Assembly (NCBI RefSeq): GCF_008123515.1
Contig: NZ_VSSR01000021.1
Coordinates: forward strand, 372,001-436,000
Length of the DNA stretch: 64,000 nt
Direction of reading: 5' to 3'
Source of the DNA: Bradyrhizobium cytisi
GTDB taxonomy: Bacteria; Pseudomonadota; Alphaproteobacteria; Rhizobiales; Xanthobacteraceae
The notes under the pieces were generated by a model, which was not told where the DNA came from, ran no database searches, and worked only from the letters and a program-made list of their open reading frames with translations. Position numbers and translations under genes: made by a program. This document shows, piece after piece, positions 7,212 to 18,546 of this stretch (its first letter is position 1; each line of letters starts with the position of its first letter).

Positions 7212-8651
7212 ATGCCGAAACCCATGGTCAAACCCGGCGCCGTGATCGACGGCTACACGATTGGCGAATGCGTTCATGCCGGCGGCATGGCGACGCTCTG
7301 GACCGTCACCCATGCCGGCATTGACGCCCGGCTGCTGATGAAGATCCCAAGGGCGTCCGAGGGCGAGGACCCTGCGGCGATCGTCTCCTTCGAGATGGAG
7401 ATGATGATCCTGCCCCGGCTGACAGGGCCGCATGTGCCGCACTGCTATGGCACCGGCGATTTCGCGCATCAGGCCTACGCTGTGATCGAGCGAATTTCGG
7501 GGACAACGCTCTACAAGCGGTTGCCCGACCTGCCGCTGCCTTACGGCGAAGTTCGGCTGCTCGTCGCCAAGATCGCGACCGCGCTCGCTGATTTGCACCG
7601 GCAGAACGTGATCCATCACGACATCAAGCCGAGCAGCATCATGTTCCGCGATAATGGTGAGGCCGTGCTGATCGACTTTGGCCTGTCGCATCATAATCAT
7701 CTGCCCGATCTGATGCAGGCGGAGTTCCGCCTGCCTTACGGCACCGCGCCCTATATGGCGCCGGAACGGCTGTTGGGGGTGCGCGACGATCCCCGCAGCG
7801 ATCTGTTTTCGCTCGGCGTGCTGCTCTATTTCTTCACCACCGGCGAACGTCCATTCGGCGAGGGTGAGACGCTGCGCGCGATGCGGCGCCGGCTGTGGCG
7901 CGATCCTTATCCGCCGCGTGCGCTACGCAGCGACTATCCGCCCTGGCTCCAGGAGGTGGTGCTGCGGTGTCTCGAGATCGAGCCGGACTGGCGCTATCCG
8001 ACAGCGGCCCAGCTCGCCTTCGATCTGACCCATCCGGACCAGGTCAAGCTCACCGCGCGCGCGGAGCGGATGAAGCGCGACCCCCTCAGTGTCGCCTGGC
8101 GGCGCCGTTTCAATCCCGACGTCAAGCCGTCGGGTGCGAGATCGGATCTTGCGACGCAAATTGCGATGAGCCCGATCGTTACGGTCGCGCTCGACACGGC
8201 GGAGGGTGCGCCGGAATTGAACGAGTCGCTGCGAGTCACCACAGAGCGCATCCTGGCGACGCTGCCGTCAGCCCGGCTCGCCTGTGTCAATGTGTTGAAG
8301 CTCAATCGCATTGCCGTCGACAAGACGCTGGACGAACAGGGCTCCAACAAGCACATCGACCGCCTCGTCGCGCTCCGGCACTGGGCGACACCCTTGAAGC
8401 TGGACGAGAGCCGGCTGTCGGTTCATGTGCTTGAGGCCGTCGATCCCGCGGCTGCATTGCTGGAGTTCGCCGAGGTCAACCAGGTCGACCATGTCATCAT
8501 CGGCGCGCGACAGGGCTCGTTTCGGCGCACGTTGCTCGGCAGCGTCTCGGCCAAGGTGGCTGCGGAGGCGACCTGCACCGTCACCGTGGTGCGGCCGCCC
8601 CGGATGGCTGCGGACGCCGGCGAGGCTGATGCGGACGAGGCCGCGGGTTAG
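7212..8651 (+). CDS. Ser/Thr protein kinase fused to a universal stress protein domain
   Basis: A 479-residue soluble fusion. The N-terminal eukaryote-like kinase spans about 12-275, with a Gly loop at 18-30, Lys44 in LLMKIPR, catalytic Asp137 in HHDIKPSS, Asp155-Phe-Gly157 and APE at 183-185. Two departures from the consensus are visible: HRD is HHD, and the Mg-binding Asn after KP is Ser142. Activity may therefore be reduced or atypical. The C-terminal UspA-like domain (about 318-462) ends in GARQGSFRRTLLGS (431-444), a version of the nucleotide-binding loop that lacks one of its usual glycines. No membrane segment is seen. It is the last gene of the channel-phosphatase operon. Confidence 0.9.
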   Translation: MPKPMVKPGAVIDGYTIGECVHAGGMATLWTVTHAGIDARLLMKIPRASEGEDPAAIVSFEMEMMILPRLTGPHVPHCYGTGDFAHQAYAVIERISGTTLYKRLPDLPLPYGEVRLLVAKIATALADLHRQNVIHHDIKPSSIMFRDNGEAVLIDFGLSHHNHLPDLMQAEFRLPYGTAPYMAPERLLGVRDDPRSDLFSLGVLLYFFTTGERPFGEGETLRAMRRRLWRDPYPPRALRSDYPPWLQEVVLRCLEIEPDWRYPTAAQLAFDLTHPDQVKLTARAERMKRDPLSVAWRRRFNPDVKPSGARSDLATQIAMSPIVTVALDTAEGAPELNESLRVTTERILATLPSARLACVNVLKLNRIAVDKTLDEQGSNKHIDRLVALRHWATPLKLDESRLSVHVLEAVDPAAALLEFAEVNQVDHVIIGARQGSFRRTLLGSVSAKVAAEATCTVTVVRPPRMAADAGEADADEAAG

Positions 8652-8656
8652 ATAGA

Positions 8657-8848
8657 TCAGGCCGCGTGGGCTATGTGGACCGAGCGCTTGCGGCGGATCG
8701 GCCAAGTGAAGTGCGGGCCGGCCTCGCCGTGATCCGCGCTGCCGCCGAAGTACTGAATGATCTCGCGGCAGGGTTCGCAGTTGAAGAGGTTACGCGACGC
8801 TGACGCCTTGGTCATTTCCTTCAGGCAGTTCGGGCAGTGCGGTTTCAT
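8657..8848 (-). CDS. Small zinc-ribbon-like protein
   Basis: A 63-residue protein starting MKPHCPNCLKEM. It has two CxxC knuckles (residues 5/8 and 24/27), suggesting a single structural zinc site. An upstream in-frame Met six residues earlier is less likely, since the zinc knuckle usually sits at the very N-terminus of such proteins. It converges on the kinase-USP gene with 5 bp between the stops. I do not recognise a specific function. Confidence 0.65.
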   Translation of the reverse strand: MKPHCPNCLKEMTKASASRNLFNCEPCREIIQYFGGSADHGEAGPHFTWPIRRKRSVHIAHAA

Positions 8849-9054
8849 CGATCTGGTCCAGAGCAAGATTTCAATGCTGGCGCGATGACCGGAACGGGTG
8901 GTCCGGGTCCGCCGTCTCGACGCGGGGATCGTCGATCATCGCGCCTTCGGTGCGTTCAAGCCGCCCGAAGAAATAATCGAGATTTGGATGCGGACGGCGC
9001 GGGATGCGGCACCTGCGTTTCGGCTGACGCTTGACGAGGGCGATCTGCATGGCA

Positions 9055-9195
9055 TCAGGCCCGATAGCCGTTGCGGCCGATGATGCGGGTCGAACGCGCC
9101 GGGGCCCTTACCGGTCCGGCCGACGGGCCGAAAACAACGAACGCGCAAAAACCAATCCACAACGCCACGCCAGTCCAAACCAGGGTCGTCGTCAT
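9055..9195 (-). CDS. Small single-span membrane protein (46 aa)
   Basis: This short gene encodes 46 residues, MTTTLVWTGVALWIGFCAFV followed by a basic tail ending in GRNGYRA. One hydrophobic helix (about 4-24) precedes a positively charged C-terminus, so the tail probably lies in the cytoplasm. The start has a very good Shine-Dalgarno, AGGAG, 7 nt upstream on the minus strand. No family is recognised. The RBS plus a clean membrane helix make it more convincing than the overlapping frames in this otherwise empty 8850-9346 stretch. Confidence 0.6.
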   Translation of the reverse strand: MTTTLVWTGVALWIGFCAFVVFGPSAGPVRAPARSTRIIGRNGYRA

Positions 9196-9346
9196 GATGT
9201 GCTCCTGTCCAATCAGGCAGGAATCACTAGCGGTGATTTGCGCGAATCAGGGAAGCCCGGAGGAGTACGGGTCGTGGTTGCAATTTTAGGCATTGCGCGT
9301 CGCAACACCCGCGAGGACCGCAGGTTTGCGGGCGCGTAGCGGTGCT

Positions 9347-10048
9347 TCAGATCGCTTCGCCGCGGGCCCCGAGCGCCGCGTTGCGGATCGCTGCGATGTT
9401 GGTCTTGTAGGCGTCCTGCGTGCCGCCTTTGAACACGGAGGTGCCGGCGACGAAGGCATTGGCGCCGGCGGCTGCGAGCGCGCCCGCGTTGTCGGGGCCG
9501 ACGCCGCCGTCGACCTCGATGTCGATCGGCCGGCCGGCCATCATCGCGCGGATGTCGCTGATCTTGCCGATCGCCGAATGGATGAAGGCCTGGCCGCCGA
9601 AGCCCGGATTGACCGACATCACCAGCACGAGGTCGACCAGGTCGAGCACATATTCGAGCACGCTGATCGGCGTGCCAGGATTGAGCGAGACGCCGGCCTT
9701 CTTGCCGAGCGCGCGGATCGCTTGGAGCGAGCGGTGCAAGTGCGGGCCCGCCTCGGCATGCACGGTGATGTGGTCGCAGCCGGCCTTGGCAAAGGCCTCG
9801 AGATAGGGATCACAGGGCGAGATCATCAGATGCGCGTCGAACACCTTCTTGGTGTGCGGGCGCATCGCCTTGATGACGTCGGGGCCGTAGGAGATGTTGG
9901 GCACGAAGTGGCCGTCCATCACGTCGAGATGGATCCAGTCGGCGCCTGCGGCGTCGACCGCGCGAACCTCCTCGCCGAGCTTCGAGAAATCCGAGGCCAG
10001 GATCGAGGGCGCGATAGCCAGGGGGCGGCGGGCGAAGGCTTGGGTCAT
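9347..10048 (-). CDS. rpe: Ribulose-phosphate 3-epimerase
   Basis: A 233-residue TIM-barrel enzyme interconverting D-ribulose 5-phosphate and D-xylulose 5-phosphate in the pentose phosphate and Calvin cycles. Signatures read directly are [15 protein letters not shown] (substrate Ser and catalytic Asp), [20 protein letters not shown] (metal His and Asp), [20 protein letters not shown] and [10 protein letters not shown] (second catalytic Asp). Length fits the family (~220-235). The ATG at 10048 ([19 protein letters not shown]) is preferred to the longer frame from 10096. It is a stand-alone gene. Confidence 0.96.
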   Translation of the reverse strand: MTQAFARRPLAIAPSILASDFSKLGEEVRAVDAAGADWIHLDVMDGHFVPNISYGPDVIKAMRPHTKKVFDAHLMISPCDPYLEAFAKAGCDHITVHAEAGPHLHRSLQAIRALGKKAGVSLNPGTPISVLEYVLDLVDLVLVMSVNPGFGGQAFIHSAIGKISDIRAMMAGRPIDIEVDGGVGPDNAGALAAAGANAFVAGTSVFKGGTQDAYKTNIAAIRNAALGARGEAI

Positions 10049-10301
10049 GGCGCGGTTTCCCGTGGCGGCCGAAGGGCGAATGGCCTCGCCTAACATGGGC
10101 CCCTCGGCGCGGCAATGCAGGGGGATGCGCTTCCTGTGGGCGGGAAAATTCTGCCCTCGGCGGCATGAATTGCCGATGTTCCCCGATCCCGGAGAGTGCG
10201 GCGGATACGGATTTCATTGAGCTTTTCGCGCTGGCACGACGCTTGCTGACCTGACGGCCAGAACATTGGCCGCGGCATGCCGCATGGGTTGGAGTTGTGC
10301 A

Positions 10302-11123
10302 ATGTTGTTTGCGCTTGGCGCCGTCTCGAGTGCGCTCGATGCCATTCAATCGCTGACGAGCTCGAAGTCCTCGTCGTCGACCCAGAAGACCGGATCGTCG
10401 CGAGCTGCGACCGATCCATTCGCAATCGACACCGGCAGCAACAGCACGAGCAGTGGCGCGACCTCATCGGTCAATTCCGGTAATTGCGCGCAGATCTCGC
10501 CGGAGACGATGAGCGCGCTGATTGCCGCGCAAAGTCAGTCGTCGGACGGCACGAGCAGCTCGACCGGCTCCACGTCGGCGAGCTCGACGTCCTCGACATC
10601 GACGAGCCGGGATGATGCGTTGAAGGATCTGTTCTCGCAGCTCGACGCCAATGGCGACGGCCAGATCAGCAAGTCCGAATTCGAGAACGCGCTGGGCGCC
10701 GGCGGCACCAACCTGGCACAGGCCGACGACGTGTTCTCCAAGCTCGATGGCAATTCCGACGGCAGCGTCAGCCTCGACGAGATGTCGAAGGCGCTGAAGG
10801 GCAGCGGACATCATGGCGGCCACCACCATGCGCAGGCCGCGAGCGGCTCGGGCGATGCGTCCGGCAGCGACAGCGATTCCTCGTCGTCATCGTCGAGCGG
10901 CGGGTCGACCTCGACCACGTCGACCGGCGCCGACGGCTCGACCACCACCACCGTCACCTATGCCGATGGCTTCAAGATGACGACGACCGTGCCGGGCGCC
11001 TCCAGCTCTTCAAGCGCGTCGGGGGGCGGCAATTCGCCCTATGACTGGTTCGGCCAGATGATGCAGCGCCAGGCGCAGACCGGAGCGGGATCCGCGGCTT
11101 CATCGATGTCGATGAGCGTGTAA
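10302..11123 (+). CDS. Ser-rich EF-hand calcium-binding protein
   Basis: A 273-residue protein dominated by Ser, Thr and Gly. It contains a pair of canonical EF-hand loops: DANGDGQISKSE (115-126) and DGNSDGSVSLDE (149-160). Both have acidic residues at positions 1, 5 and 12 (Glu12). A His-rich stretch (HHGGHHH, about 170-176) follows, then long Ser/Gly linkers. The N-terminus (MLFALGAVSSALDAIQSLTS) is amphipathic rather than a clear signal peptide. The start at 10302 has GGAG upstream. It probably binds calcium as a sensor or buffer. Similar Ser-rich EF-hand proteins are common in Bradyrhizobium-like genomes, but the role is unknown. Confidence 0.85.
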   Translation: MLFALGAVSSALDAIQSLTSSKSSSSTQKTGSSRAATDPFAIDTGSNSTSSGATSSVNSGNCAQISPETMSALIAAQSQSSDGTSSSTGSTSASSTSSTSTSRDDALKDLFSQLDANGDGQISKSEFENALGAGGTNLAQADDVFSKLDGNSDGSVSLDEMSKALKGSGHHGGHHHAQAASGSGDASGSDSDSSSSSSSGGSTSTTSTGADGSTTTTVTYADGFKMTTTVPGASSSSSASGGGNSPYDWFGQMMQRQAQTGAGSAASSMSMSV

Positions 11124-11138
11124 GCGCGCTCTGAAGCC

Positions 11139-12143
11139 CTAGCCAAACCGATCCTTCCACGCCGGCTGCGCGCCGGGGAACGGCAACGCGGTCGCGCTGT
11201 AGACGCCGCGGGCGATCGCGCGCGCAACCACGTTGGCTGCGACCATGCCGAGCTCGGTGAGGCCTGCGACCGGATCGATCGGCTTCGCACATGTCGCGGC
11301 GGCAAACAGCACGTCACCGTCCGTCGGGGCATGCACCGGATAGATCGCGCGCGCAAAGCCGGTATGCGCGATCATCGCCAGCCGCTTGGCCTGCGGCTTG
11401 GTCAGCGCCGCTTCGGTGACGACGATGCCGATCGTCGTGTTCTCGCGCTCGGTTGCGGCGGGGCCGCCCTTGATGCGCATCTTGAGCATGTCGTCGGTAA
11501 ATTTGTCAGGCAGCCCGCGGCCGCCGAACTCGCCGTCGACCTCGAACGGCGCCGCCCAGAACCACGGTCCGTCGCCGACGGTGGCGCTGCCGACCGCATT
11601 GACGGCGATGAGCGCCGCGACCATCACGCCATTGCTGGTGACGGCGGAGGCCGAGCCGAGCCCGCCCTTGAATGTCGCGGTGGTGGCACCAAAGCCGGCG
11701 CCGACGCTGCCGAGCGCAAAATCCATCCCGGCGGCAACTGCTGCGGCATAGCCGAGATCGCGATAGGGCGCGAAGCGGCCCCACGCCTTATCGCCGCCGT
11801 TGAGCAGATCGAACAGGATCGCGCCCGGCACGATCGGGATCAGCGCCTCGCGCACGCGGAAGCCGCGGCCCTGCTCGGCAAGCCAGGCCTGGATGCCGCC
11901 GCCGGCCTCGATCCCGAAGGCGGAACCGCCGGACAGTGCGATCGCGTCAACGCGTTCGACCGTGCCGGCAGGATCGAGCAACGCGGCCTCGCGTGTCCCG
12001 GGTCCGCCGCCACGGATGTCGATCGCTGCCACCGCCGGCTGGTCGAACACGATCGCCGTCGCGCCTGAAGCGAGTCTTGCATCATGGGCGTGGCCGACGC
12101 GGACGCCGGCGATATCGGTGAGGAGGTTTTTCAAGGATGGCAC
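11139..12143 (-). CDS. P1-family self-cleaving aminopeptidase / NylC-like hydrolase
   Basis: A 334-residue member of the DmpA/NylC family (MEROPS P1). These enzymes are made as one chain and cut themselves to expose an N-terminal Thr or Ser nucleophile. The motif ENTTIGIVVTEAALTK is present, placing the expected cut between Asn235 and Thr236. Other family blocks are GVRVGHAHD, ALSGGSAFGIEA and HTGFARAIYPVH. Start is GTG at 12143 (VPSLKNLLTDIAGV). Known members hydrolyse N-terminal D- or L-amino acids, beta-peptides or 6-aminohexanoate oligomers; the substrate here cannot be assigned. It converges on the EF-hand gene. Confidence 0.9.
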   Translation of the reverse strand: MPSLKNLLTDIAGVRVGHAHDARLASGATAIVFDQPAVAAIDIRGGGPGTREAALLDPAGTVERVDAIALSGGSAFGIEAGGGIQAWLAEQGRGFRVREALIPIVPGAILFDLLNGGDKAWGRFAPYRDLGYAAAVAAGMDFALGSVGAGFGATTATFKGGLGSASAVTSNGVMVAALIAVNAVGSATVGDGPWFWAAPFEVDGEFGGRGLPDKFTDDMLKMRIKGGPAATERENTTIGIVVTEAALTKPQAKRLAMIAHTGFARAIYPVHAPTDGDVLFAAATCAKPIDPVAGLTELGMVAANVVARAIARGVYSATALPFPGAQPAWKDRFG

Positions 12144-12186
12144 TCCGCTGCGTCGCCTTCAGCGATAGCGCAGGCGAGCGGCCCGC

Positions 12187-15006
<2,820 letters not shown>

Positions 15007-15244
15007 GACTTCGTTGGCCGGCTGCCTTGGTCTTCTGTCTTGGCATCCATGTTAGCCGGCTCCGGGCGCGTGTCCCGACGGAACCCGCCCGCGACTCAAC
15101 CGAGGGTTACAGCTTACTTAACTTGGGCCGGGAATCGGAATAGGGAATCGGTAAGGTTGGCTTTACTCGATCGACCCATACTGCCTTGGCGCACGTTGCC
15201 GTTGAATTGAACCAATTCATGGTACGAATCCGGGAGTTGTTCCC

Positions 15245-15631
15245 ATGCCCTGTGTCCTTGTTGTCGACGACCAGAAGGACGTCCGCGCCATGGTCTCGAT
15301 CGTGCTTCGGGTCAATCGTTATGACGTTGTTGAAGCGGAGAGCGGCGCGGGCGGCCTGAAGGCCTTCGACGAGAACGTTTTCGACGCAGCGATTGTCGAC
15401 ATTTTCCTGACCGATACCAGTGGTATCGAGGTCATGGCCGCTATTCGCGAGCGGGTTCCCGGATTTCCGATCGTGGCGGTATCAGGCATGACGGCGCTGG
15501 ACTTCATCGGCGAGGCGCCCGGCCTTGACGGCGTGGTCTGCCTGCAAAAGCCGTTTCGGCCGAACGACCTGCTGCAAGCGCTCCGGAAGGCGCAAGGAGA
15601 TGCGGGCGGCGAATTGTCCGCAGCCGTCTGA
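15245..15631 (+). CDS. Single-domain CheY-like response regulator
   Basis: A 128-residue receiver with no output domain. Acidic residues are in VVDDQKD (Asp8, Asp9), the phospho-acceptor is Asp52 in AIVDIFL, the switch Ser80 is in VAVSGM and Lys102 is in LQKPF. Such proteins act by protein-protein contact or as phosphate shuttles. It is divergent from the hybrid kinase gene by about 240 bp, which suggests a shared pathway. The start at 15245 is preceded by GGGAG about 8 nt upstream. Confidence 0.9.
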   Translation: MPCVLVVDDQKDVRAMVSIVLRVNRYDVVEAESGAGGLKAFDENVFDAAIVDIFLTDTSGIEVMAAIRERVPGFPIVAVSGMTALDFIGEAPGLDGVVCLQKPFRPNDLLQALRKAQGDAGGELSAAV

Positions 15632-15647
15632 CCGGACTTCAAAAGAA

Positions 15648-15671
15648 AACGCCCCAGCGAACCGGGGCGTT
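15648..15671 (-). terminator. Rho-independent terminator of the substrate-binding protein gene
   Basis: An 8-bp perfect stem, AACGCCCC (15648-15655) with GGGGCGTT (15664-15671), has an 8-nt loop. Read on the minus strand it is followed by TTTTCTTTT, the pattern expected for the transcript ending at 15706. It may also serve the plus-strand receiver gene ending at 15631. Confidence 0.8.
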
Positions 15672-15705
15672 GACGTCGTCTGGCTATAAGGTCAGGCGTC
15701 CTGTC

Positions 15706-16824
15706 TCAGGTGCCATTGCCCTTGATCTGGGCGTAGCCACCCTTCGCGTCCCACTTGTAGACAACGTAGTCGAGCTGCTTGATGTCGCCCTTGGCGTCAT
15801 ACTCGATCGGGCCGATCACGGTGTCCCACTTGCCGGCCTTCATCGCTTCCATGACCTTCTTGGCGTCGGTGGTGCCGGCCTTCTTGGCCGCCTGCGACCA
15901 GACCTGCATCGCCGCGTAGGTGTAGAGCGTGTAGCCTTCGGGATCGATGTTCTTGGCCTTGAAGGCGTCGACGATCTTCTTCGCGGTCGGCTTGTCGCGC
16001 GGATCGGGGCCGAAGGTGAACAGCGTGCCTTCGCCGGCAGGGCCGGTGATGGAGGCGTATTCCTTGTCGGCAAGCGCGTCGCCGGCCATCAGGATCGTCT
16101 TGAGGCCCTGGTCACGCATCTGACGCAGGATCAAGCCGCTTTCCTGGTGGTAGCCACCGACATAAACGAGATCGATGTTGTCGCGCTTCAGGCGCGAGAC
16201 GATCGCGTTGAAGTCCTTGTCGCCCTTGTTGTAGGACTCGTACATCTTCTCGGTGACGCCGGCCTTGTTGAGCGCCTTCTTGGTCTCGTCCGCCAGACCC
16301 TTGCCGTAGGTGGTCTTGTCGTTGAGGATCGCGATGTTCTTGCCCTTGAAGTTCTTGGCGATGTACTGCGCCGCGATCAGGCCCTGCTGATCGTCACGGC
16401 CGCAGACGCGCGCCACGTTCCAGAGCTTGCGCTCGGTGAAGAGCGGGTTGGTCGAGGCCGGCGTGATCTCAAGCACGTTGCCGTCGGCATAGGCTTCGGA
16501 GGCGGGGATCGACGACGACGAGCAGTAATGCCCGGTGACGAACGGGATCTTGGCGCCGGCGATCTTTTCCGCGATCGAGCGCGCCTGCTTGGGATCGCAG
16601 GCATCGTCCTCGACGTTGAGCGCGAGCTTCTTGCCGTTGACGCCGCCGGCGGCGTTGATATCAGCCACGGCCATCTCGGCGCCGTTCTTCATCTGGCGGC
16701 CGAATGCGGACTCCGTGCCTGTCATCGGGCCTGCGACTGCGATGGTGACATCCTGCGCGAATGCCGCGCTCGACAGCGCGATCGAAGCGCCGAATGCCAG
16801 ACCGATGAGCTTCAGTGATTTCAT
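15706..16824 (-). CDS. livK: Branched-chain amino-acid ABC transporter, periplasmic binding protein
   Basis: A 372-residue periplasmic binding protein of the Leu/Ile/Val (type I) family. The signal peptide covers about 1-23 (SIALSSAAFA, cut before QDVTIAVAGPMTGTES). The mature part shows the family pattern GPMTG near its start, EDDACDPKQA, GHYCSSSSIPASE (ligand loop) and NPLFT. It captures amino acids in the periplasm for the LivHMGF transporter encoded next to it on the same strand. It is separated from livF by 148 bp, so it may have its own promoter. The exact ligand is not provable from sequence; related rhizobial proteins bind a broad range. Confidence 0.93.
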   Translation of the reverse strand: MKSLKLIGLAFGASIALSSAAFAQDVTIAVAGPMTGTESAFGRQMKNGAEMAVADINAAGGVNGKKLALNVEDDACDPKQARSIAEKIAGAKIPFVTGHYCSSSSIPASEAYADGNVLEITPASTNPLFTERKLWNVARVCGRDDQQGLIAAQYIAKNFKGKNIAILNDKTTYGKGLADETKKALNKAGVTEKMYESYNKGDKDFNAIVSRLKRDNIDLVYVGGYHQESGLILRQMRDQGLKTILMAGDALADKEYASITGPAGEGTLFTFGPDPRDKPTAKKIVDAFKAKNIDPEGYTLYTYAAMQVWSQAAKKAGTTDAKKVMEAMKAGKWDTVIGPIEYDAKGDIKQLDYVVYKWDAKGGYAQIKGNGT

Positions 16825-16972
16825 GAGATACCTCGTGGGTGATCGTCTGTGGAAGTTGCCGGGTTGGCCCGGTTCAAACCGGCGCCATTCTTGAATGAAT
16901 CCCGGGAGAAGTCACCGGCAAAATACGCGCACTGCGGCAAAATTCGCAACATTCGACCGCACTCCGGCCCAA

Positions 16973-17716
16973 TCAGCCGTGCCGGCCGCCCTCCAGATAG
17001 GCGGCGCGAATCTCGGGGCGCTGCAGCAACTCGGCGCCTGTTCCGGCAAGCGTGATCAGGCCATTGACCATGACGTAGCCGCGATGGGCAAGCTTGAGCG
17101 CATGGTTGGCGTTCTGCTCGACGATCAGGACGGTCAGGCCGTCCTGCCGGTTCAGGGTCCGGATCGCGTCAAAAATCTGCCGGGCGATCAGCGGTGCAAG
17201 CCCGAGCGAGGGTTCGTCGAGCAGGAGCAGGCGCGGACGGCTCATCAGGGCGCGCCCGATCGCCAGCATCTGCTGCTCGCCGCCGGACAGCGTGCCGCCG
17301 CGCTGGACGTAGCGTTCCTTCAGGCGCGGAAACAGCGAAAATACGCGCTCCAGCGTCGCCTCGCGCTCCGCATCGGTGCATTCTGTGGCGTCCGCGCCCA
17401 TCTGGAGGTTTTCCGCCACGCTCATGCGCGGAAAGATGCGGCGGCCTTCCGGCGACTGCGCGATGCGCAGATGTGCGATCTCGTGGGTGGGGACGTCGGT
17501 GATGTCGCGGCCTTCGTACAGAATCTGGCCGGCGCGGGCGCGCGGCTTGCCGAAGATCGTCATCATCAGTGTCGATTTGCCGGCGCCGTTGGCGCCGATC
17601 AGCGCCACGATCTCGCCTGCATCGATCTGAACGTCGACGCCCTTCAGGGCCTCGATCTTGCCGTAGGCGGCGTGCAAGCCGCGGATCGCGAGCAGGGGAG
17701 TGGGGGCGGACGTCAC
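16973..17716 (-). CDS. livF: Branched-chain amino-acid ABC transporter ATPase LivF
   Basis: A 247-residue cytoplasmic ATPase. Walker A is GANGAGKST, the Q-loop region is IAQSPEGRRIFPRM, the ABC signature is LSGGEQQM, and Walker B is LLLLDEPSLGL followed by the H-loop region TVLIVEQNAN. The long hydrophilic frame upstream is a shadow; the start is GTG at 17716, which overlaps the livG stop (GTGA), so the two genes are translationally coupled. It pairs with LivG to drive uptake through LivH-LivM. Confidence 0.95.
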   Translation of the reverse strand: MTSAPTPLLAIRGLHAAYGKIEALKGVDVQIDAGEIVALIGANGAGKSTLMMTIFGKPRARAGQILYEGRDITDVPTHEIAHLRIAQSPEGRRIFPRMSVAENLQMGADATECTDAEREATLERVFSLFPRLKERYVQRGGTLSGGEQQMLAIGRALMSRPRLLLLDEPSLGLAPLIARQIFDAIRTLNRQDGLTVLIVEQNANHALKLAHRGYVMVNGLITLAGTGAELLQRPEIRAAYLEGGRHG

Positions 17717-18546
17717 GACCCGCTCTCCATCACGGCTACAGCCTCTTCCTCGTCGGTGCCGAGATAGGCGGCGATCACCTTGGGGTCGTCCCGGACCTCT
17801 CGCGGCGTGCCCTGGGCGATCTTCACGCCATGGTCCATCACCACGATGTGGTCGGAGATCTCCATGACCACAGACATGTCGTGCTCGATCAAGAGGATCG
17901 AGGTGCCGAGCTCGTTGCGGATCGACAGCAAGAGCTCGCTGAGCGCGGCGCTCTCGCGCGCATTGAGGCCCGCGGCCGGCTCGTCCAGGCAGAGGAGCGC
18001 AGGCTCGGTGCACATCGCGCGCGCGATTTCGAGCCGGCGCTGGTCGCCATAAGCGAGGTTGCCGGCGGCGTCATCGGCGCGGTCGAACAGTTTGATCCGC
18101 TTGAGCCAGTCGGTGGCGAGCGCGATCGCCCGCTTCTCGGCGGCGCGATAGGTGGGGACGCCGATCAGGCCGAGCAAGGTAAAGCCGGAGGCGAGCATCA
18201 AGGCATTGTGCTGCGCCACCATCAGGTTCTCGAGCGCCGTCATGCCGGGAAACAGCCGGATGTTCTGGAAGGTGCGGGCGACCTTCGCCTGCTTGGCGAT
18301 GCGGAAATCGTTGAGCCGTTCCAGCGCGATTTGCCGGCCGTCGTCATGGGTGAGGCGAATGGCGCCGTCGCTCGGCTTGTAGAAACCGGTGATGCAGTTG
18401 AAGACGGTGGTCTTGCCGGCGCCGTTCGGCCCGATCAACGCGGTGATCTTTTTCCGTTCGGCTTCGAACGACAGCTCCTGCACCGCGACGATGCCGCCGA
18501 AACGCATGGTGAGCCGGTCGACGCTGAGAATTGGCTCGCCGCTCAT
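17713..18546 (-). CDS. livG: Branched-chain amino-acid ABC transporter ATPase LivG
   Basis: A 277-residue ATPase. Walker A is GPNGAGKTT, the Q-loop is RTFQNIRLFPGMT, Walker B is LLCLDEPAAGLN, and the H-loop region is LLIEHDMSVVMEISD. The signature is NLAYGDQRRLEIARAM, the variant LSYGxQR form usual for LivG. The ATG at 18546 overlaps the stop of livM (ATGA). The family's short C-terminal extension (GTPREVRDDPKVIAAYLG) is present, followed by an acidic tail. Confidence 0.95.
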   Translation of the reverse strand: MSGEPILSVDRLTMRFGGIVAVQELSFEAERKKITALIGPNGAGKTTVFNCITGFYKPSDGAIRLTHDDGRQIALERLNDFRIAKQAKVARTFQNIRLFPGMTALENLMVAQHNALMLASGFTLLGLIGVPTYRAAEKRAIALATDWLKRIKLFDRADDAAGNLAYGDQRRLEIARAMCTEPALLCLDEPAAGLNARESAALSELLLSIRNELGTSILLIEHDMSVVMEISDHIVVMDHGVKIAQGTPREVRDDPKVIAAYLGTDEEEAVAVMESGS

